A stretch of 64,000 bases of DNA from Acetobacter ascendens (GCF_001766235.1 NZ_CP015164.1:1659501-1723500); one strand, 5' to 3'; counted from the stretch's first letter, positions 37,973-47,182 are shown. Made by a program: numbers and translations. Notes: generated from the letters alone by a model not told the origin.

Positions 37973-39286
37973 ATGAAACGGCTTGATACGCGCGAACCGA
38001 ATTTTGAAACCGCCTTTACTACTCTTCTTTCCAACCGTGAGGAACAAGGGCAGGAAGTTCATAAACCGGTTGCAGATATTCTGGCTGCCGTGCGCAAAGA
38101 GGGCGATGCCGCACTTTGTGCTTTTACGGAACGCTTTGACCGCCTGCCCCTTACCGCTCAACAGCTTGCCTTTACGGCACAGGAAGTTGAGCAAGCACGC
38201 GCAAAAGTAAGCCCGGAACTGCTGGAAGCGCTGGATGTTGCGGCACAGCGTATCGAGTCCTTCCATAAAAACCAGCTACCTTCTGATATCCGTTACACAG
38301 ATGATGTGGGCATGACACTGGGGATGCGGTGGATTCCGCTGGATGCAGTCGGCCTGTATGTGCCCGGTGGTAAAGCGGCATATCCCTCTTCCGTGTTGAT
38401 GAACGCCATTCCAGCCAAGGTTGCTGGAGTAAGGCGTTTGGCCATGTGCGTGCCAACTCCTGATGGGGTGATTAACCCACTGGTGCTGGCCGCAGCGCAT
38501 CGAGCAGGTGTAACAGAAATCTATCGTGTTGGTGGCGCGCAAGCCGTGGGCGCCATGGCTTACGGCACACAAACCATCCGCCCGGTTGACCGTATTGTTG
38601 GCCCGGGCAACGCCTATGTGGCCGAAGCCAAGCGTCAGGTTTTTGGATATGTGGGCATAGATAGCATTGCTGGCCCATCTGATGTGGTGGTGATTGCCGA
38701 TTCGAATACGAATCCGCGCCTGATTGCTCTGGATCTACTGGCACAGGCTGAGCACGACGAATGTGCGCAGGCTACGCTAATCACACCAGATGCTGCGTTT
38801 GCAGACACCGTTATTCAGGCTGTGGAAGCAGAACTACGCGTGCTCTCCCGCGCAGCTATTGCTGGAGCAAGCTGGGCCCGTAACGGTGCCGTTCTGATCT
38901 GCCGCGATATGCAGGAAGCTGTGGAACTAGCAAACCGTCTGGCCCCTGAGCATCTTGAGCTTATGGTGGATGATCCGGAAAGCCTGTTTGCCCATGTGCG
39001 CCATGCCGGGGCTGCTTTTCTGGGCCGTTTCTGCCCAGAAGCTATTGGGGATTACGTAGGTGGCCCCAACCATGTGCTGCCAACTTCGCGCACAGCACGT
39101 TTTGCTTCTGGCCTGTCTGTTTTTGACTTCATGAAGCGCACAACGTTCCTATCCGGCGGGCCGGACGCCCTCCGCCAGATTGGCCCTGCCGCTGTGGCGT
39201 TGGCTCAGGCCGAAGGGCTGGAAGCCCACGCACTTAGCGTTTCCGCTAGGCTGGATGTTCTGGCAGCCTCAACACCTAATACTTGA
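37973..39286 (+). CDS. hisD: Histidinol dehydrogenase
   Basis: Zinc enzyme that oxidises histidinol in two NAD-linked steps to histidine. The family pattern is clear over 437 residues: YVPGGKAAYPSSVLMNAIPA, the NAD-binding and zinc region GGAQAVGAMAYGT, IVGPGNAYVAEAKRQVFG, DSIAGPSDVVVIAD, and LAQAEHDECAQATLI with the conserved Glu/His pair. RLAPEHLELMV and GAAFLGRFCPEAIGDYVGG follow. It lies 14 bp after hisG in the same operon, with infA 74 bp downstream. Confidence 0.97.
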   Translation: MKRLDTREPNFETAFTTLLSNREEQGQEVHKPVADILAAVRKEGDAALCAFTERFDRLPLTAQQLAFTAQEVEQARAKVSPELLEALDVAAQRIESFHKNQLPSDIRYTDDVGMTLGMRWIPLDAVGLYVPGGKAAYPSSVLMNAIPAKVAGVRRLAMCVPTPDGVINPLVLAAAHRAGVTEIYRVGGAQAVGAMAYGTQTIRPVDRIVGPGNAYVAEAKRQVFGYVGIDSIAGPSDVVVIADSNTNPRLIALDLLAQAEHDECAQATLITPDAAFADTVIQAVEAELRVLSRAAIAGASWARNGAVLICRDMQEAVELANRLAPEHLELMVDDPESLFAHVRHAGAAFLGRFCPEAIGDYVGGPNHVLPTSRTARFASGLSVFDFMKRTTFLSGGPDALRQIGPAAVALAQAEGLEAHALSVSARLDVLAASTPNT

Positions 39287-39360
39287 CCATAGGCTGCCGC
39301 TCACCCATATCTGCTCACCAAGATTGACCTTTAACGGCTCTGAAACATACGAAGGATGCA

Positions 39361-39579
39361 ATGTCTAAAGAAGACATGATTGAATTTAGCGGCACGGTAA
39401 CTGAACTGCTGCCTAATGCCATGTTCCGCGTAAAGCTGGACAATGAACACGTTATTCTGGCGCACACCAGCGGCAAAATGCGTAAGAACCGTATTCGCGT
39501 TCTGGCGGGTGACCGCGTGAATGTTGAAATGACACCTTACGACCTTTCCAAAGGTCGCATTACGTTCCGCTTCAAATAA
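39361..39579 (+). CDS. infA: Translation initiation factor IF-1
   Basis: Binds the ribosomal A site during initiation together with IF-2 and IF-3. The 72-residue product is a single S1/OB-fold domain beginning [20 protein letters not shown], with [14 protein letters not shown] and the terminal [10 protein letters not shown], as in other bacterial IF-1. It comes 74 bp after hisD and 4 bp before maf. Confidence 0.98.
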   Translation: MSKEDMIEFSGTVTELLPNAMFRVKLDNEHVILAHTSGKMRKNRIRVLAGDRVNVEMTPYDLSKGRITFRFK

Positions 39580-39583
39580 AGCC

Positions 39584-40216
39584 GTGACAGTTTCCGGCCA
39601 GCAGAACTCCGTTAAAGGAGAGACACCTCTCCTTGTACTGGCATCTGCTTCGCCCCGGCGGGTATATCTGCTACGCCAGATTGGCGTAGTGCCTGACCGC
39701 ATTGTTCCGGCTGATATTGACGAAACGCCCGCGAAAAACGAACTTCCCCGCACCTATGCCCGCCGTATGGCGTTGGAAAAAGCACGGGCTGTTGCCAGTA
39801 GTGTTACCGAACCTGCATTAATTCTTGCAGCAGATACAGTGGTCACGCTAGGGCGGCGTATTCTGCCAAAAGCCGAAAATCGCGAAACAGCGCAATTCTG
39901 TCTAGAACGCCTTTCTGGCAGACGGCATACGGTAATTACATCAGTTACTGTAATGCCTAGCCTCAACTGGTCTCAAGGTAGAATAGCAGAACGGCTGGTA
40001 GAAACAGCCGTTACATTTAACCGCCTCACACCACATCAGATCAATACACTGTTGGACGCAGGAGACTGGGAAGGCAAAGCTGGCGGGTATGCCCTGCAAG
40101 GTCATGCCGCTGGCTTTATTCGTTTTCTGTCTGGCAGCAGTTCGGCTGTTATTGGTTTACCGCTATTTGAAACAGCCCAGCTTTTACGCGGGCAACCCGG
40201 ACACTGGCTAGCGTGA
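39584..40216 (+). CDS. maf: Maf-family nucleotide pyrophosphatase
   Basis: Hydrolyses non-canonical or selected nucleoside triphosphates to monophosphates, removing modified nucleotides. The Maf N-terminal signature LVLASASPRRVYLLRQIG is followed by VPADIDETP, the substrate-binding LAADTVVTLGRRI and RLSGRRHTVIT. YALQGHAAGFIRFLSGSSSAVIGLPL ends the fold. The start is a GTG 4 bp after infA. The last 4 bases overlap the GTG start of the next gene. The subfamily (dTTP/UTP or m7GTP) was not resolved. Confidence 0.93.
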   Translation: MTVSGQQNSVKGETPLLVLASASPRRVYLLRQIGVVPDRIVPADIDETPAKNELPRTYARRMALEKARAVASSVTEPALILAADTVVTLGRRILPKAENRETAQFCLERLSGRRHTVITSVTVMPSLNWSQGRIAERLVETAVTFNRLTPHQINTLLDAGDWEGKAGGYALQGHAAGFIRFLSGSSSAVIGLPLFETAQLLRGQPGHWLA

Positions 40217-41298
40217 TTCAATATTTGCGCGTTGCCACCTTTCCGGGTGAAATGCGCCTTGCCGTTACCCAAGATGAAGCGCTGCTGGATTACGCACTCT
40301 GGCGGCCAACTGCCCCAGATCTTGTTGGCAATATTTATGTTGCCCGCGTGGCGGCACAAGCTGCCTTTATGGGCGGTGTTTTTGTTGATTTAGGCCAAGG
40401 TCTACAAGGCTTTTTATCTGATCAGAAAGCCGTATCGGACCTTACCGAAGGCCAAAGCATAACGGTTTGCGTTTCGCGCGCTGCGCAAGGCGGCAAGGGT
40501 GTGCGTGTACGTATGCTAGAGCCTTCTGCACAAGGTAAGGGTATTGGCCTTGTAACCCCTGGCCCAACGCCTTTGGAGCGTCTGGCCCGCCAGTGGCCGC
40601 ATGCAACCATTGTCGTAGATACTCCACAGGCAGCAGCCCTTGTGCCTCTACCCTTACGCTCAAGACGCGAATCTGGGTTTACACCCATGCCGCCAGAAAT
40701 CACGGCAGCATGTCATGCACTGGAAGACAGCACTGTAGAGCTACCCGGCAATATGCAGGCAACCATTACGCCAACCCCTGCCCTGATTGCCATTGATATG
40801 GACGCCCCACCTGTTGCGGGTTCTCGCTTCAAACAGACCGCACAATTTGCTGCAAACCGAGATACTCTGCCCGAGCTTTTGCACCAAATTCGCCTGCGCA
40901 ATCTTTCTGGAGCAATTGTAATTGACCCAGCAGGCATGGCCATGCGCAAACGTCAGGCTTTGCAAGAGGTCGTGCAAGCGGCTTTGCGGGCAGACCCACT
41001 TCGCCCACGCTGCCTTGGTATAAGTGCCTTAGGGCTCATTGAAATTGTGCGCCCGCGCATTCACCCCTCCCTTCCAGAGCTTCTCAATTCTCCCCATGGG
41101 CATGCGCTTAGGGCACTCCGAACCATCTTGGCAGAAGCCCCTACAGCAACCATCTTACGTGGTAGTATTCCCCTTATTCGGGCACTGGAGCAGGATCCGC
41201 AGGCTGTGGCAGACTGCGTGCAACTTCGCGGCAAACCTTTGGCCCTAAAGGCTGATCCTGCTTTGCCTGATTTTTTCTGGACGGTTCAGGACGCATGA
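40213..41298 (+). CDS. Divergent RNase E/G-like protein
   Basis: A shortened RNase E/G relative of 361 residues. It keeps the S1-like start (LVGNIYVARVAAQAAFMGGVFVDLG) and the two catalytic Asp positions in LIAIDMDAPP and GAIVIDPAGM. However, the residues around the first Asp differ from the usual IDVNSG. The GPxR/RHN-like stretch after the second is MAMRKRQAL, and the Zn-link CPxCxG is missing, so cleavage activity and tetramer assembly are uncertain. It starts with a GTG overlapping the maf stop by 4 bp and overlaps yacG by 4 bp. This infA-maf-RNase-yacG order recurs in alphaproteobacteria. Confidence 0.8.
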   Translation: MIQYLRVATFPGEMRLAVTQDEALLDYALWRPTAPDLVGNIYVARVAAQAAFMGGVFVDLGQGLQGFLSDQKAVSDLTEGQSITVCVSRAAQGGKGVRVRMLEPSAQGKGIGLVTPGPTPLERLARQWPHATIVVDTPQAAALVPLPLRSRRESGFTPMPPEITAACHALEDSTVELPGNMQATITPTPALIAIDMDAPPVAGSRFKQTAQFAANRDTLPELLHQIRLRNLSGAIVIDPAGMAMRKRQALQEVVQAALRADPLRPRCLGISALGLIEIVRPRIHPSLPELLNSPHGHALRALRTILAEAPTATILRGSIPLIRALEQDPQAVADCVQLRGKPLALKADPALPDFFWTVQDA

Positions 41299-41480
41299 CT
41301 TCTAAACCAGCTAAATGCCCCGTATGTGGCAAACCTGCACAAGCAGAATTCCGCCCTTTTTGCTCAAAACGCTGCGCAGATGTGGATCTGGGCCGTTGGT
41401 TTTCTGGCGGCTATCGTATTCCGGGTGCACCTGCTGCGATTGAAAATGATGAAAAAGCTGAAAGAAATGACGAAAGGTGA
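41295..41480 (+). CDS. yacG: DNA gyrase inhibitor/zinc protein YacG
   Basis: Small zinc-binding protein; E. coli YacG binds GyrB and blocks gyrase. The 61-residue chain has the four zinc ligands Cys8, Cys11, Cys23 and Cys27 (CPVCGKP and FCSKRCADVDLGRWF), followed by the conserved YRIPG and an acidic tail. It overlaps the RNase E/G-like gene by 4 bp and is the last gene before tRNA-Phe. Confidence 0.93.
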   Translation: MTSKPAKCPVCGKPAQAEFRPFCSKRCADVDLGRWFSGGYRIPGAPAAIENDEKAERNDER

Positions 41481-41535
41481 CTTGATCTCCAGCAGAGAGT
41501 GAGATACATGCTCTCTCACGCCGCAAGGCTGCGGT

Positions 41536-41611
41536 GCCCAAGTAGCTCAGTTGGTAGAGCATGCGACTGAAAATCGCAGTGTCGGTGGTTCGATCCCGCC
41601 CTTGGGCACCA
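41536..41611 (+). tRNA. tRNA-Phe (anticodon GAA)
   Basis: A 76-nt cloverleaf. Acceptor arms GCCCAAG (41536-41542) and CTTGGGC (41601-41607) pair fully, with discriminator A and encoded CCA at 41609-41611. The anticodon stem TGCGA/TCGCA holds the loop CTGAAAA, giving GAA. The D loop has AGTTGGTAGAGC and the T arm GGTTCGATCC. Confidence 0.98.
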
Positions 41612-41998
41612 TTAAATGGCAGTACACTGCTAACCTCCCTTAAAAATTTAATGTAATTGTGGTTTTAGGTCCGTACTTATTATATGCGGGCGTGATCGAT
41701 TCTTTATTTCCATACTTATTACCTCTGGAATAAAGAGCTGTTCCTTCAAAAATATCCTCTCAATTCCATTTAGAAAAATAGATGTGCTCACGCAAAATGC
41801 GCTTTACCTCATGCGCTCTGTTCTCTCTTTTTTGCGCAGCTATCTCACTACTTCATCCCTTATTTGCAGCCGCAAAGCCTTTCTTCCGCCCTGATTGTTC
41901 GAAATAAAGAAAGCGTATTCTTTCAACCTCCTTAGGTTGAGAAGATAGGTTATCCGTGTATAGTCATTTCATTATCGAACAGTTTTCAGGAGTATTTT
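41612..41998. other. AT-rich intergenic region before the cytochrome c gene
   Basis: There are 387 bp with no believable gene, richer in A and T than the neighbours. A small inverted repeat (TCAACCT/AGGTTGA, 41923-41940) and a possible promoter lie close to the cytochrome gene. No insertion sequence remnant or RNA gene was recognised. Confidence 0.5.
41937..41964 (+). promoter_or_regulatory. Candidate sigma70 promoter of the cytochrome c gene
   Basis: TTGAGA (41937-41942) and TATAGT (41959-41964), 16 bp apart, resemble -35 and -10 boxes and lie 35 bp before the ATG at 41999. Confidence 0.45.
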
Positions 41999-42469
41999 AT
42001 GAAAAAGACCGTTCTCGCTCTGCTAGCAGCTCTTACCGGAGGCGTAGGCTTTTCCGGTGCGGCGCATGCAGCGGCAGATGGCGCGCAGCTTTATGCAACG
42101 CACTGCGCCATGTGCCACCAGAGCAGCGGCGATGGCGTTCCAGGGCAGTTTCCACCCCTGAAAGGACGCATTGACAAAATTGCGGCTTCTCCTGAAGGCA
42201 AAACCTACGTGACACACGTACTGCTGAACGGTCTTGCTGGTAGCCTGAAGGCTGCTGGCGGTTCTTACATGGGTTACATGCCTTCCATGTCATCCATGTC
42301 TGATGAAGAAATTGCTGCTCTGCTGACCTATGTTTCTTCCCTGAGTGGCGCGGCTTCTACGCCTACCTTCACGGCGGACGATATTAAAAAGGAACGTGCT
42401 ACCACCCTGCAACCGGGTGTTGTGCTGGAAGAGCGTGAAAAGCTGAACGCTGCTCATCCTCTGCCATAA
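41999..42469 (+). CDS. Periplasmic c-type cytochrome
   Basis: Electron carrier with one covalently bound heme. A signal peptide (MKKTVLALLAALTGGVGFSG, cleavage near AAHAA) is followed by the heme motif CAMCH (Cys36, Cys39, His40) and a GYMPSMSSMSDEEIAALLTYV segment that supplies the likely Met axial ligand and the C-terminal helix. The 156 residues suit a class I cytochrome, and it resembles the small cytochrome domain of dehydrogenase complexes. AGGAG lies 8 nt before the ATG. It is monocistronic, with a good terminator. The partner dehydrogenase is unknown. Confidence 0.9.
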   Translation: MKKTVLALLAALTGGVGFSGAAHAAADGAQLYATHCAMCHQSSGDGVPGQFPPLKGRIDKIAASPEGKTYVTHVLLNGLAGSLKAAGGSYMGYMPSMSSMSDEEIAALLTYVSSLSGAASTPTFTADDIKKERATTLQPGVVLEEREKLNAAHPLP

Positions 42470-42476
42470 ATAAACC

Positions 42477-42513
42477 AAGAGCCAGTCATTCTCAGAAATG
42501 GCTGGCTCTTTTT
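42477..42513 (+). terminator. Terminator after the cytochrome c gene
   Basis: Arms 42477-42489 and 42498-42510 (AAGAGCCAGTCAT with one G:T pair) are followed by a run of T (42509-42513), beginning 8 bp after the stop. Confidence 0.85.
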
Positions 42514-42538
42514 AATTCTCTTTAATTTTTAAAATTAT

Positions 42539-42757
42539 TTAGCCGCTAACGTCTGGGGGGCTTTCGGTAACTTCTGCCTTACCGCCTCTTTTTCGGCGTC
42601 CATCTACTGCTTCTGCAATTTCAGACACCAGATCCAGATATTTATCCCGATCTGTTTCTACAGAAGAACCAAACTGGTTAAGCAAGCCAAGAATCAGGTC
42701 CTCACGTGTTGCATGTTTTTTCTCCCGCCTTGGAGAGAAGTGCTTTTTACCGGACAT
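42539..42757 (-). CDS. Small basic protein of unknown function
   Basis: A 72-residue ORF, MSGKKHFSPRREKKHATRED and so on, with basic ends and an amphipathic middle (LILGLLNQFGSSVETDRDKYLDLVSEIAEAV). An AAAGGAGTG ribosome site lies 10 nt before the ATG, which supports translation. It has no signal peptide, membrane helix or known motif. It lies downstream of the SDR gene on the same strand (48 bp) and converges on the cytochrome c terminator. Confidence 0.6.
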   Translation of the reverse strand: MSGKKHFSPRREKKHATREDLILGLLNQFGSSVETDRDKYLDLVSEIAEAVDGRRKRGGKAEVTESPPDVSG

Positions 42758-42805
42758 AAAATTTCACTCCTTTACACCTGCACGTAGTTACCATCTGCAC
42801 TCTGC

Positions 42806-43567
42806 TTATTGTGCGGTGTACCCACCATCAATGACCAGCTCACTCCCTGTGACAAACTTGGATTCATCAGAGGCAAGATACAAAATGCCGTACGCAATAT
42901 CATTTGGCTCACCCAGATGGCCAATGGGGTGCAGATCAACCAGCTTTTGGCGTGCAGCAGCATCTTCCTTAGTTAAACCGGCCACCATAGGTGTCCAGAT
43001 ATAGCCAGGATGCACTGAGTTTACCCGAATTTTGTATCCAGATTTGGCACAATGTAGGGCCGCAGATTTTGTAAACAGCCTTACCCCACCTTTACTGGCG
43101 TTATAGGCGGCCAGCATTGGATCCCCAATCAGTCCTTCAATGGATGACAGATTGACAATGGAGCCACCGCCAGATTTCTTCATGGCCTCAATAGCCACCT
43201 GTGTACCCAAAAACACGCCATCCAGATTGATAGACTGAACGCGCCGCCAATCTTCCAGAGATGTGCTTTCTACACTGCCAGAATACGCAATACCTGCATT
43301 GTTAACTGCGATATCCAGCCGCCCATAAAGCTTAAGCGTCTGCTCAATAGCGGCCTTCCATGCAGCCTCATCTGTTACGTTCAGTTTGACAAATGCGGCT
43401 TCACCACCTACTGCCTTAATTTCTGCAACGGTTTTCTGCCCATCTTCTTCTTTCAAGTCGCCAATAACAACTTTTGCGCCTTCCTTGGCCAAAAGCTGTG
43501 CAGTCGCCTTACCGATACCGTTAGCGGCCCCAGAAACAATGGCAACCTTGCCTGCTACACGTGCCAT
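42806..43567 (-). CDS. Short-chain dehydrogenase, R-alcohol-dehydrogenase-like
   Basis: Classical SDR of 253 residues; likely a secondary-alcohol/ketone oxidoreductase. It has the cofactor loop SGAANGIGKA (about residues 12-21), NNAG, and the catalytic Ser142, Tyr155 and Lys159 in NLSSIEG and YNASKG. Several stretches (SSIEGLIGDP, GHLGEPNDIAYG, the end ELVIDGGYTAQ) closely recall the Lactobacillus R-specific alcohol dehydrogenases. Asp37 at the end of the second strand (VVIGDLKEED) suggests NAD(H) rather than NADP(H). It lies 192 bp downstream of an aldehyde dehydrogenase on the same strand, so alcohol-to-acid oxidation is plausible. The substrate is inferred. Confidence 0.87.
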   Translation of the reverse strand: MARVAGKVAIVSGAANGIGKATAQLLAKEGAKVVIGDLKEEDGQKTVAEIKAVGGEAAFVKLNVTDEAAWKAAIEQTLKLYGRLDIAVNNAGIAYSGSVESTSLEDWRRVQSINLDGVFLGTQVAIEAMKKSGGGSIVNLSSIEGLIGDPMLAAYNASKGGVRLFTKSAALHCAKSGYKIRVNSVHPGYIWTPMVAGLTKEDAAARQKLVDLHPIGHLGEPNDIAYGILYLASDESKFVTGSELVIDGGYTAQ

Positions 43568-43759
43568 AATACTACCCCTTGCTTACGCCTTATGTTGCGT
43601 TACATGCTGATCCTAACCTGAATCAGATATCCCAACCATGACCTGCATCAATTCTTGCAAATGTGTATTTTGGGGCATCGCAAAACAACCGAAAGATTGG
43701 GACAAATTTCTGCCCTGAACATAATGTTTTGAGGCTATGATAGTTTCTTTTCGAGCCAT

Positions 43760-45211
43760 TTACTGCTTTTTTGAGTCTGCCCCGTATCCAACAATTGCTT
43801 TGGTTTCCAAAAACTCTGCAATTCCAAAACGGCTGCATTCACGGCCATTGCCAGATAAACCATACCCACCAAACGGAGCTTTTACGGTCCATGCTGCACC
43901 ATTAAGGGTAACTGTTCCCGCCCGGAGTTTACGTGCAACCCGACGCGCACGCTCCATGCTGCCAGATTGCACATATGCCGCCAAACCATATGGAGTGCTA
44001 TTTGCCAGCCGGATGGCATCATCTTCATCCGCATATCCCATGATGGACAAAACTGGACCAAAGATTTCTTCCTGAGCAATCACCATATCCGATGTAACAT
44101 GACCAAACACGGTAGGCCGCACGTAATACCCTTGTGTTAGCCCTTCTGGGCGCCCTCCCCCGCCAGCAGCCAGAATGGCTCCTTGGGCTGTACCTTTTTC
44201 AATCAATGCCTGAATACGATTAAACTGGGAGGCACTTACAACGGGGCCAAGCTCTGTCATGCTATCTGTCGGATCACCCACACGCAGACTATTCGCAACT
44301 TTAGCTGCAATATCCATAGTCTTTTCCATCAGATCATACGGCACCAACATACGGGTTGGTGCATCACAGGATTGGCCTGAATTTCCGAAACACTCCTGAG
44401 CACCCCGTTCCACTGCATCTGCAAAATCCGTATCGGGGAAAATGATATTGGCAGACTTGCCCCCCAGTTCCTGCAAAACACGTTTAACAGTAGGCGCTGC
44501 GGCCTGCGCCACGGCAATACCTGCCTGTGTTGATCCGGTAAAAGACATCACATTCACCAACGGATGCCTGGCCAAGGCTTCTCCGGCTACAGGGCCATCA
44601 CCATTCACCATATTATATACACCAGCGGGAACACCTGCTTCGTGCAGGATTTCTGTAAATATAATGGCAGATAACGGCGCAATTTCACTGGGTTTGAGCA
44701 CAACAGTGCATCCAGCAGCCAAAGCTGGCATAACCTTGCAAGCTATCTGGTTCATGGGCCAGTTCCATGGCGTAATCAGCCCGGCAACACCTATGGGTTC
44801 ATGAGTGATGAGAATACCATCCTCACATTCCTCAAACTGGTAGTGGCGCAAGGCATCTAGCGTTTCTTCTATATGTGCCAAGCCTGCTGGTGTCTGACTT
44901 TCCCGCGCAAGGGTGATAGGGGCACCCATTTCCAGAGAGATTGCCTGCGACATCTCTTCCGCTCTGCGCTGATAGATAGACGGAATACGGCCTAGAATCT
45001 CCAGCCGTTCAGCACGTGTTATGGCACTCCATGCTTCAAATGCCGCATGGGCAGCCTCAACAGCCCGATTCACATCCTGCGCGTGTGCCAATGCAATACG
45101 GCCACACGGTTCTTCTGTCGCTGGGTTGATAATGTCTTTTTGATCTTGCGCAGAAGGGGAAACCCACTGCCCATTGATAAAAAATCTTTCAGAATTTTCC
45201 AAACAATTCAT
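43760..45211 (-). CDS. NAD(P)-dependent aldehyde dehydrogenase
   Basis: Soluble ALDH-superfamily enzyme of 483 residues that oxidises an aldehyde to a carboxylate. The catalytic Glu248 is in LQELGGKSANIIF and Cys282 in GNSGQSCDAP, preceded by the cofactor segment ITPWNWPMNQIA and GSTQAGIAV. The C-terminus has PFGGYGLSGNGRECSRFGIAEFLETK. The ATG at 45211 was chosen because GGAGGGAG lies upstream; an earlier start at 45235 would swallow it. The SDR gene lies downstream on the same strand. It diverges from dld. The aldehyde substrate is not determined. Confidence 0.92.
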   Translation of the reverse strand: MNCLENSERFFINGQWVSPSAQDQKDIINPATEEPCGRIALAHAQDVNRAVEAAHAAFEAWSAITRAERLEILGRIPSIYQRRAEEMSQAISLEMGAPITLARESQTPAGLAHIEETLDALRHYQFEECEDGILITHEPIGVAGLITPWNWPMNQIACKVMPALAAGCTVVLKPSEIAPLSAIIFTEILHEAGVPAGVYNMVNGDGPVAGEALARHPLVNVMSFTGSTQAGIAVAQAAAPTVKRVLQELGGKSANIIFPDTDFADAVERGAQECFGNSGQSCDAPTRMLVPYDLMEKTMDIAAKVANSLRVGDPTDSMTELGPVVSASQFNRIQALIEKGTAQGAILAAGGGGRPEGLTQGYYVRPTVFGHVTSDMVIAQEEIFGPVLSIMGYADEDDAIRLANSTPYGLAAYVQSGSMERARRVARKLRAGTVTLNGAAWTVKAPFGGYGLSGNGRECSRFGIAEFLETKAIVGYGADSKKQ

Positions 45212-45466
45212 TTCATCTCCCTCCAGTAACCGCATGATGCGTTGGGCATTTTAAGATAATACGACAAACGCGCCCCAACATGTTATAACAGCCATGCGTT
45301 ACCAAAAACGGGGGTAGCCAGAGACTTTCTTGCTTGTCTGTGACATGTTTCTTGTCATTTGTTATTCACAGCGCAATATCAAGCGTAATCGTGAAAACAG
45401 CTTTACGTTATACTCTTGCCGGTTATCTGAAATACGACCTCCGGCTGCCGTAGAAAGGATTTATGC

Positions 45467-47182
45467 GTGACAACCGCCGCAGGAAACAACAAGCAGTTGA
45501 TTGAACAGCTGAAGAATATAGCTGGCCAGCACCATGTCCTGACCGGAGAAGACAGCACATATCGCTTTACCCACGGTTTTCGCTTTGGCGCGGGTAAGGT
45601 GCTTGCTGTTGTTCAGCCGGGTTCACTTATCGAGCTTTGGCGCATTGCTCAGGCCTGCGTAAATGCCGACAAAATTATTATCATGCAGGCCGCTAATACT
45701 GGTCTGACTGGCGGCTCCACTCCCGATGGCAATAATTATGACCGCGATATCGTGCTTATCAGCACGCTACGGCTGGATAAATCTCACCTGATTGGCAACG
45801 GCAAGCAGGTTGTATGCCTCCCCGGCGCCACGCTTTATGAACTGGAAAGCAAACTGGCTGCCATTGGGCGGGAACCGCATTCCGTTATTGGCTCCTCCTG
45901 TATTGGCGCTTCTGTTCTAGGCGGCGTAAGCAATAACTCTGGTGGCGCATTGGTGCAGCGCGGCCCGGCTTACACAGAAATGGCTGTGTTTGGTCAGGTT
46001 GGGCCGGATGGTAAACTGCAACTCGTCAATCATCTGGGTATCCAATTGGGAAATGACCCAGAAGCGATACTGCAGAAACTAGAAGCTGGCACCTTTACAG
46101 AAGCGGATATTGATTGGAACGCCGGCAAAGGGCACGATGGCAATTACATCAACCACGTGCGCGAAATTGATGCTGATACCCCCGCCCGCTACAATGCAGA
46201 TCCAGCACGCTGGTACGAAGCAGCAGGCTGCGCAGGCAAGTTGGTTGTATTTGCTGTGCGCCTTGATACCTTTCCCGCCAACAAAGATACGTCTGTTTTC
46301 TATATTGGCACCAATAATACGGATGAACTGGAAAACCTGCGCCGCCATGTGCTGACAGCATTTAATGAACTGCCGATTTGCGGGGAATATATCCACCGTG
46401 ACGCGTTTAATATTGCTGAAAAATACGGCAAGGATACCTTTGCTGTTATCCGTTATTTTGGCACCAAGTTTTTACCAAAAATGTTCGCCATGAAATCACG
46501 GTTTGACATTTTTTCCAAAAAGCTTGGCTTCCTGGCAGATCATCTGAGTGATCGGATCATGCAGGCAATCAGCTACCTGTTGCCGCGCCAACTGCCTACA
46601 CGGATGTTGGAGTATCGGGACAAGTTTGAACACCATCTGATGCTCAAGGTCTCGCACGATCTGGCTGGGCCTATGCGTCAGTATCTGCAAACATATTTTG
46701 GCAGCGTAACTGGCGAATATTTTGAATGCACGCCAGAAGAAGGCAAGCTTGCCTTCTTGCATCGTTTTGCTGCCGCAGGTGCGGCTGTAAGGTACCGCGC
46801 TGTGCATCATAAAGAAGCAGAAGATATTGTAGCGCTGGACGTTGCCCTGCGCCGCAATGACCATGAGTGGTTTGAAAAACTTCCGCAGGATATTGAAGAC
46901 AAGCTGATTGTTAAACTCTATTACGGCCACTTCCTCTGCCATGTCATGCATCAGGATTACGTGGTGAAGAAGGGTTATAACGCTATAGCTGTTGAGCATG
47001 AAATGCTGCCCGGTTTGGATGCCCGTGGGGCACGCTATCCGGCAGAGCATAATGTGGGCCACCTGTATAAGGCCCCGCAAAACATGCTCGACCACTATCA
47101 GCAGCTTGATCCCTGCAATTGCATGAACCCCGGCATTGGCCAGGCTACAAAACGCAAAAGCTGGGTTGCAGAAAGCGTATAA
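45467..47182 (+). CDS. dld: Quinone-dependent D-lactate dehydrogenase
   Basis: FAD enzyme on the cytoplasmic face of the inner membrane that oxidises D-lactate to pyruvate and feeds the quinone pool. It is the E. coli Dld type: the FAD domain is near the N-terminus (NTGLTGGSTPDGNNYDRDIV, PHSVIGSSCIGASVLGGVSN). The middle and C-terminal parts include the membrane-association region (LSDRIMQAISYLLPRQLPTR) and a closing LDPCNCMNPGIGQA. Its 571 residues are normal. The GTG start is preceded by AAAGGA with 7-nt spacing. An ATG 4 bp earlier is out of frame. It ends at a strong terminator. Confidence 0.95.
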   Translation: MTTAAGNNKQLIEQLKNIAGQHHVLTGEDSTYRFTHGFRFGAGKVLAVVQPGSLIELWRIAQACVNADKIIIMQAANTGLTGGSTPDGNNYDRDIVLISTLRLDKSHLIGNGKQVVCLPGATLYELESKLAAIGREPHSVIGSSCIGASVLGGVSNNSGGALVQRGPAYTEMAVFGQVGPDGKLQLVNHLGIQLGNDPEAILQKLEAGTFTEADIDWNAGKGHDGNYINHVREIDADTPARYNADPARWYEAAGCAGKLVVFAVRLDTFPANKDTSVFYIGTNNTDELENLRRHVLTAFNELPICGEYIHRDAFNIAEKYGKDTFAVIRYFGTKFLPKMFAMKSRFDIFSKKLGFLADHLSDRIMQAISYLLPRQLPTRMLEYRDKFEHHLMLKVSHDLAGPMRQYLQTYFGSVTGEYFECTPEEGKLAFLHRFAAAGAAVRYRAVHHKEAEDIVALDVALRRNDHEWFEKLPQDIEDKLIVKLYYGHFLCHVMHQDYVVKKGYNAIAVEHEMLPGLDARGARYPAEHNVGHLYKAPQNMLDHYQQLDPCNCMNPGIGQATKRKSWVAESV

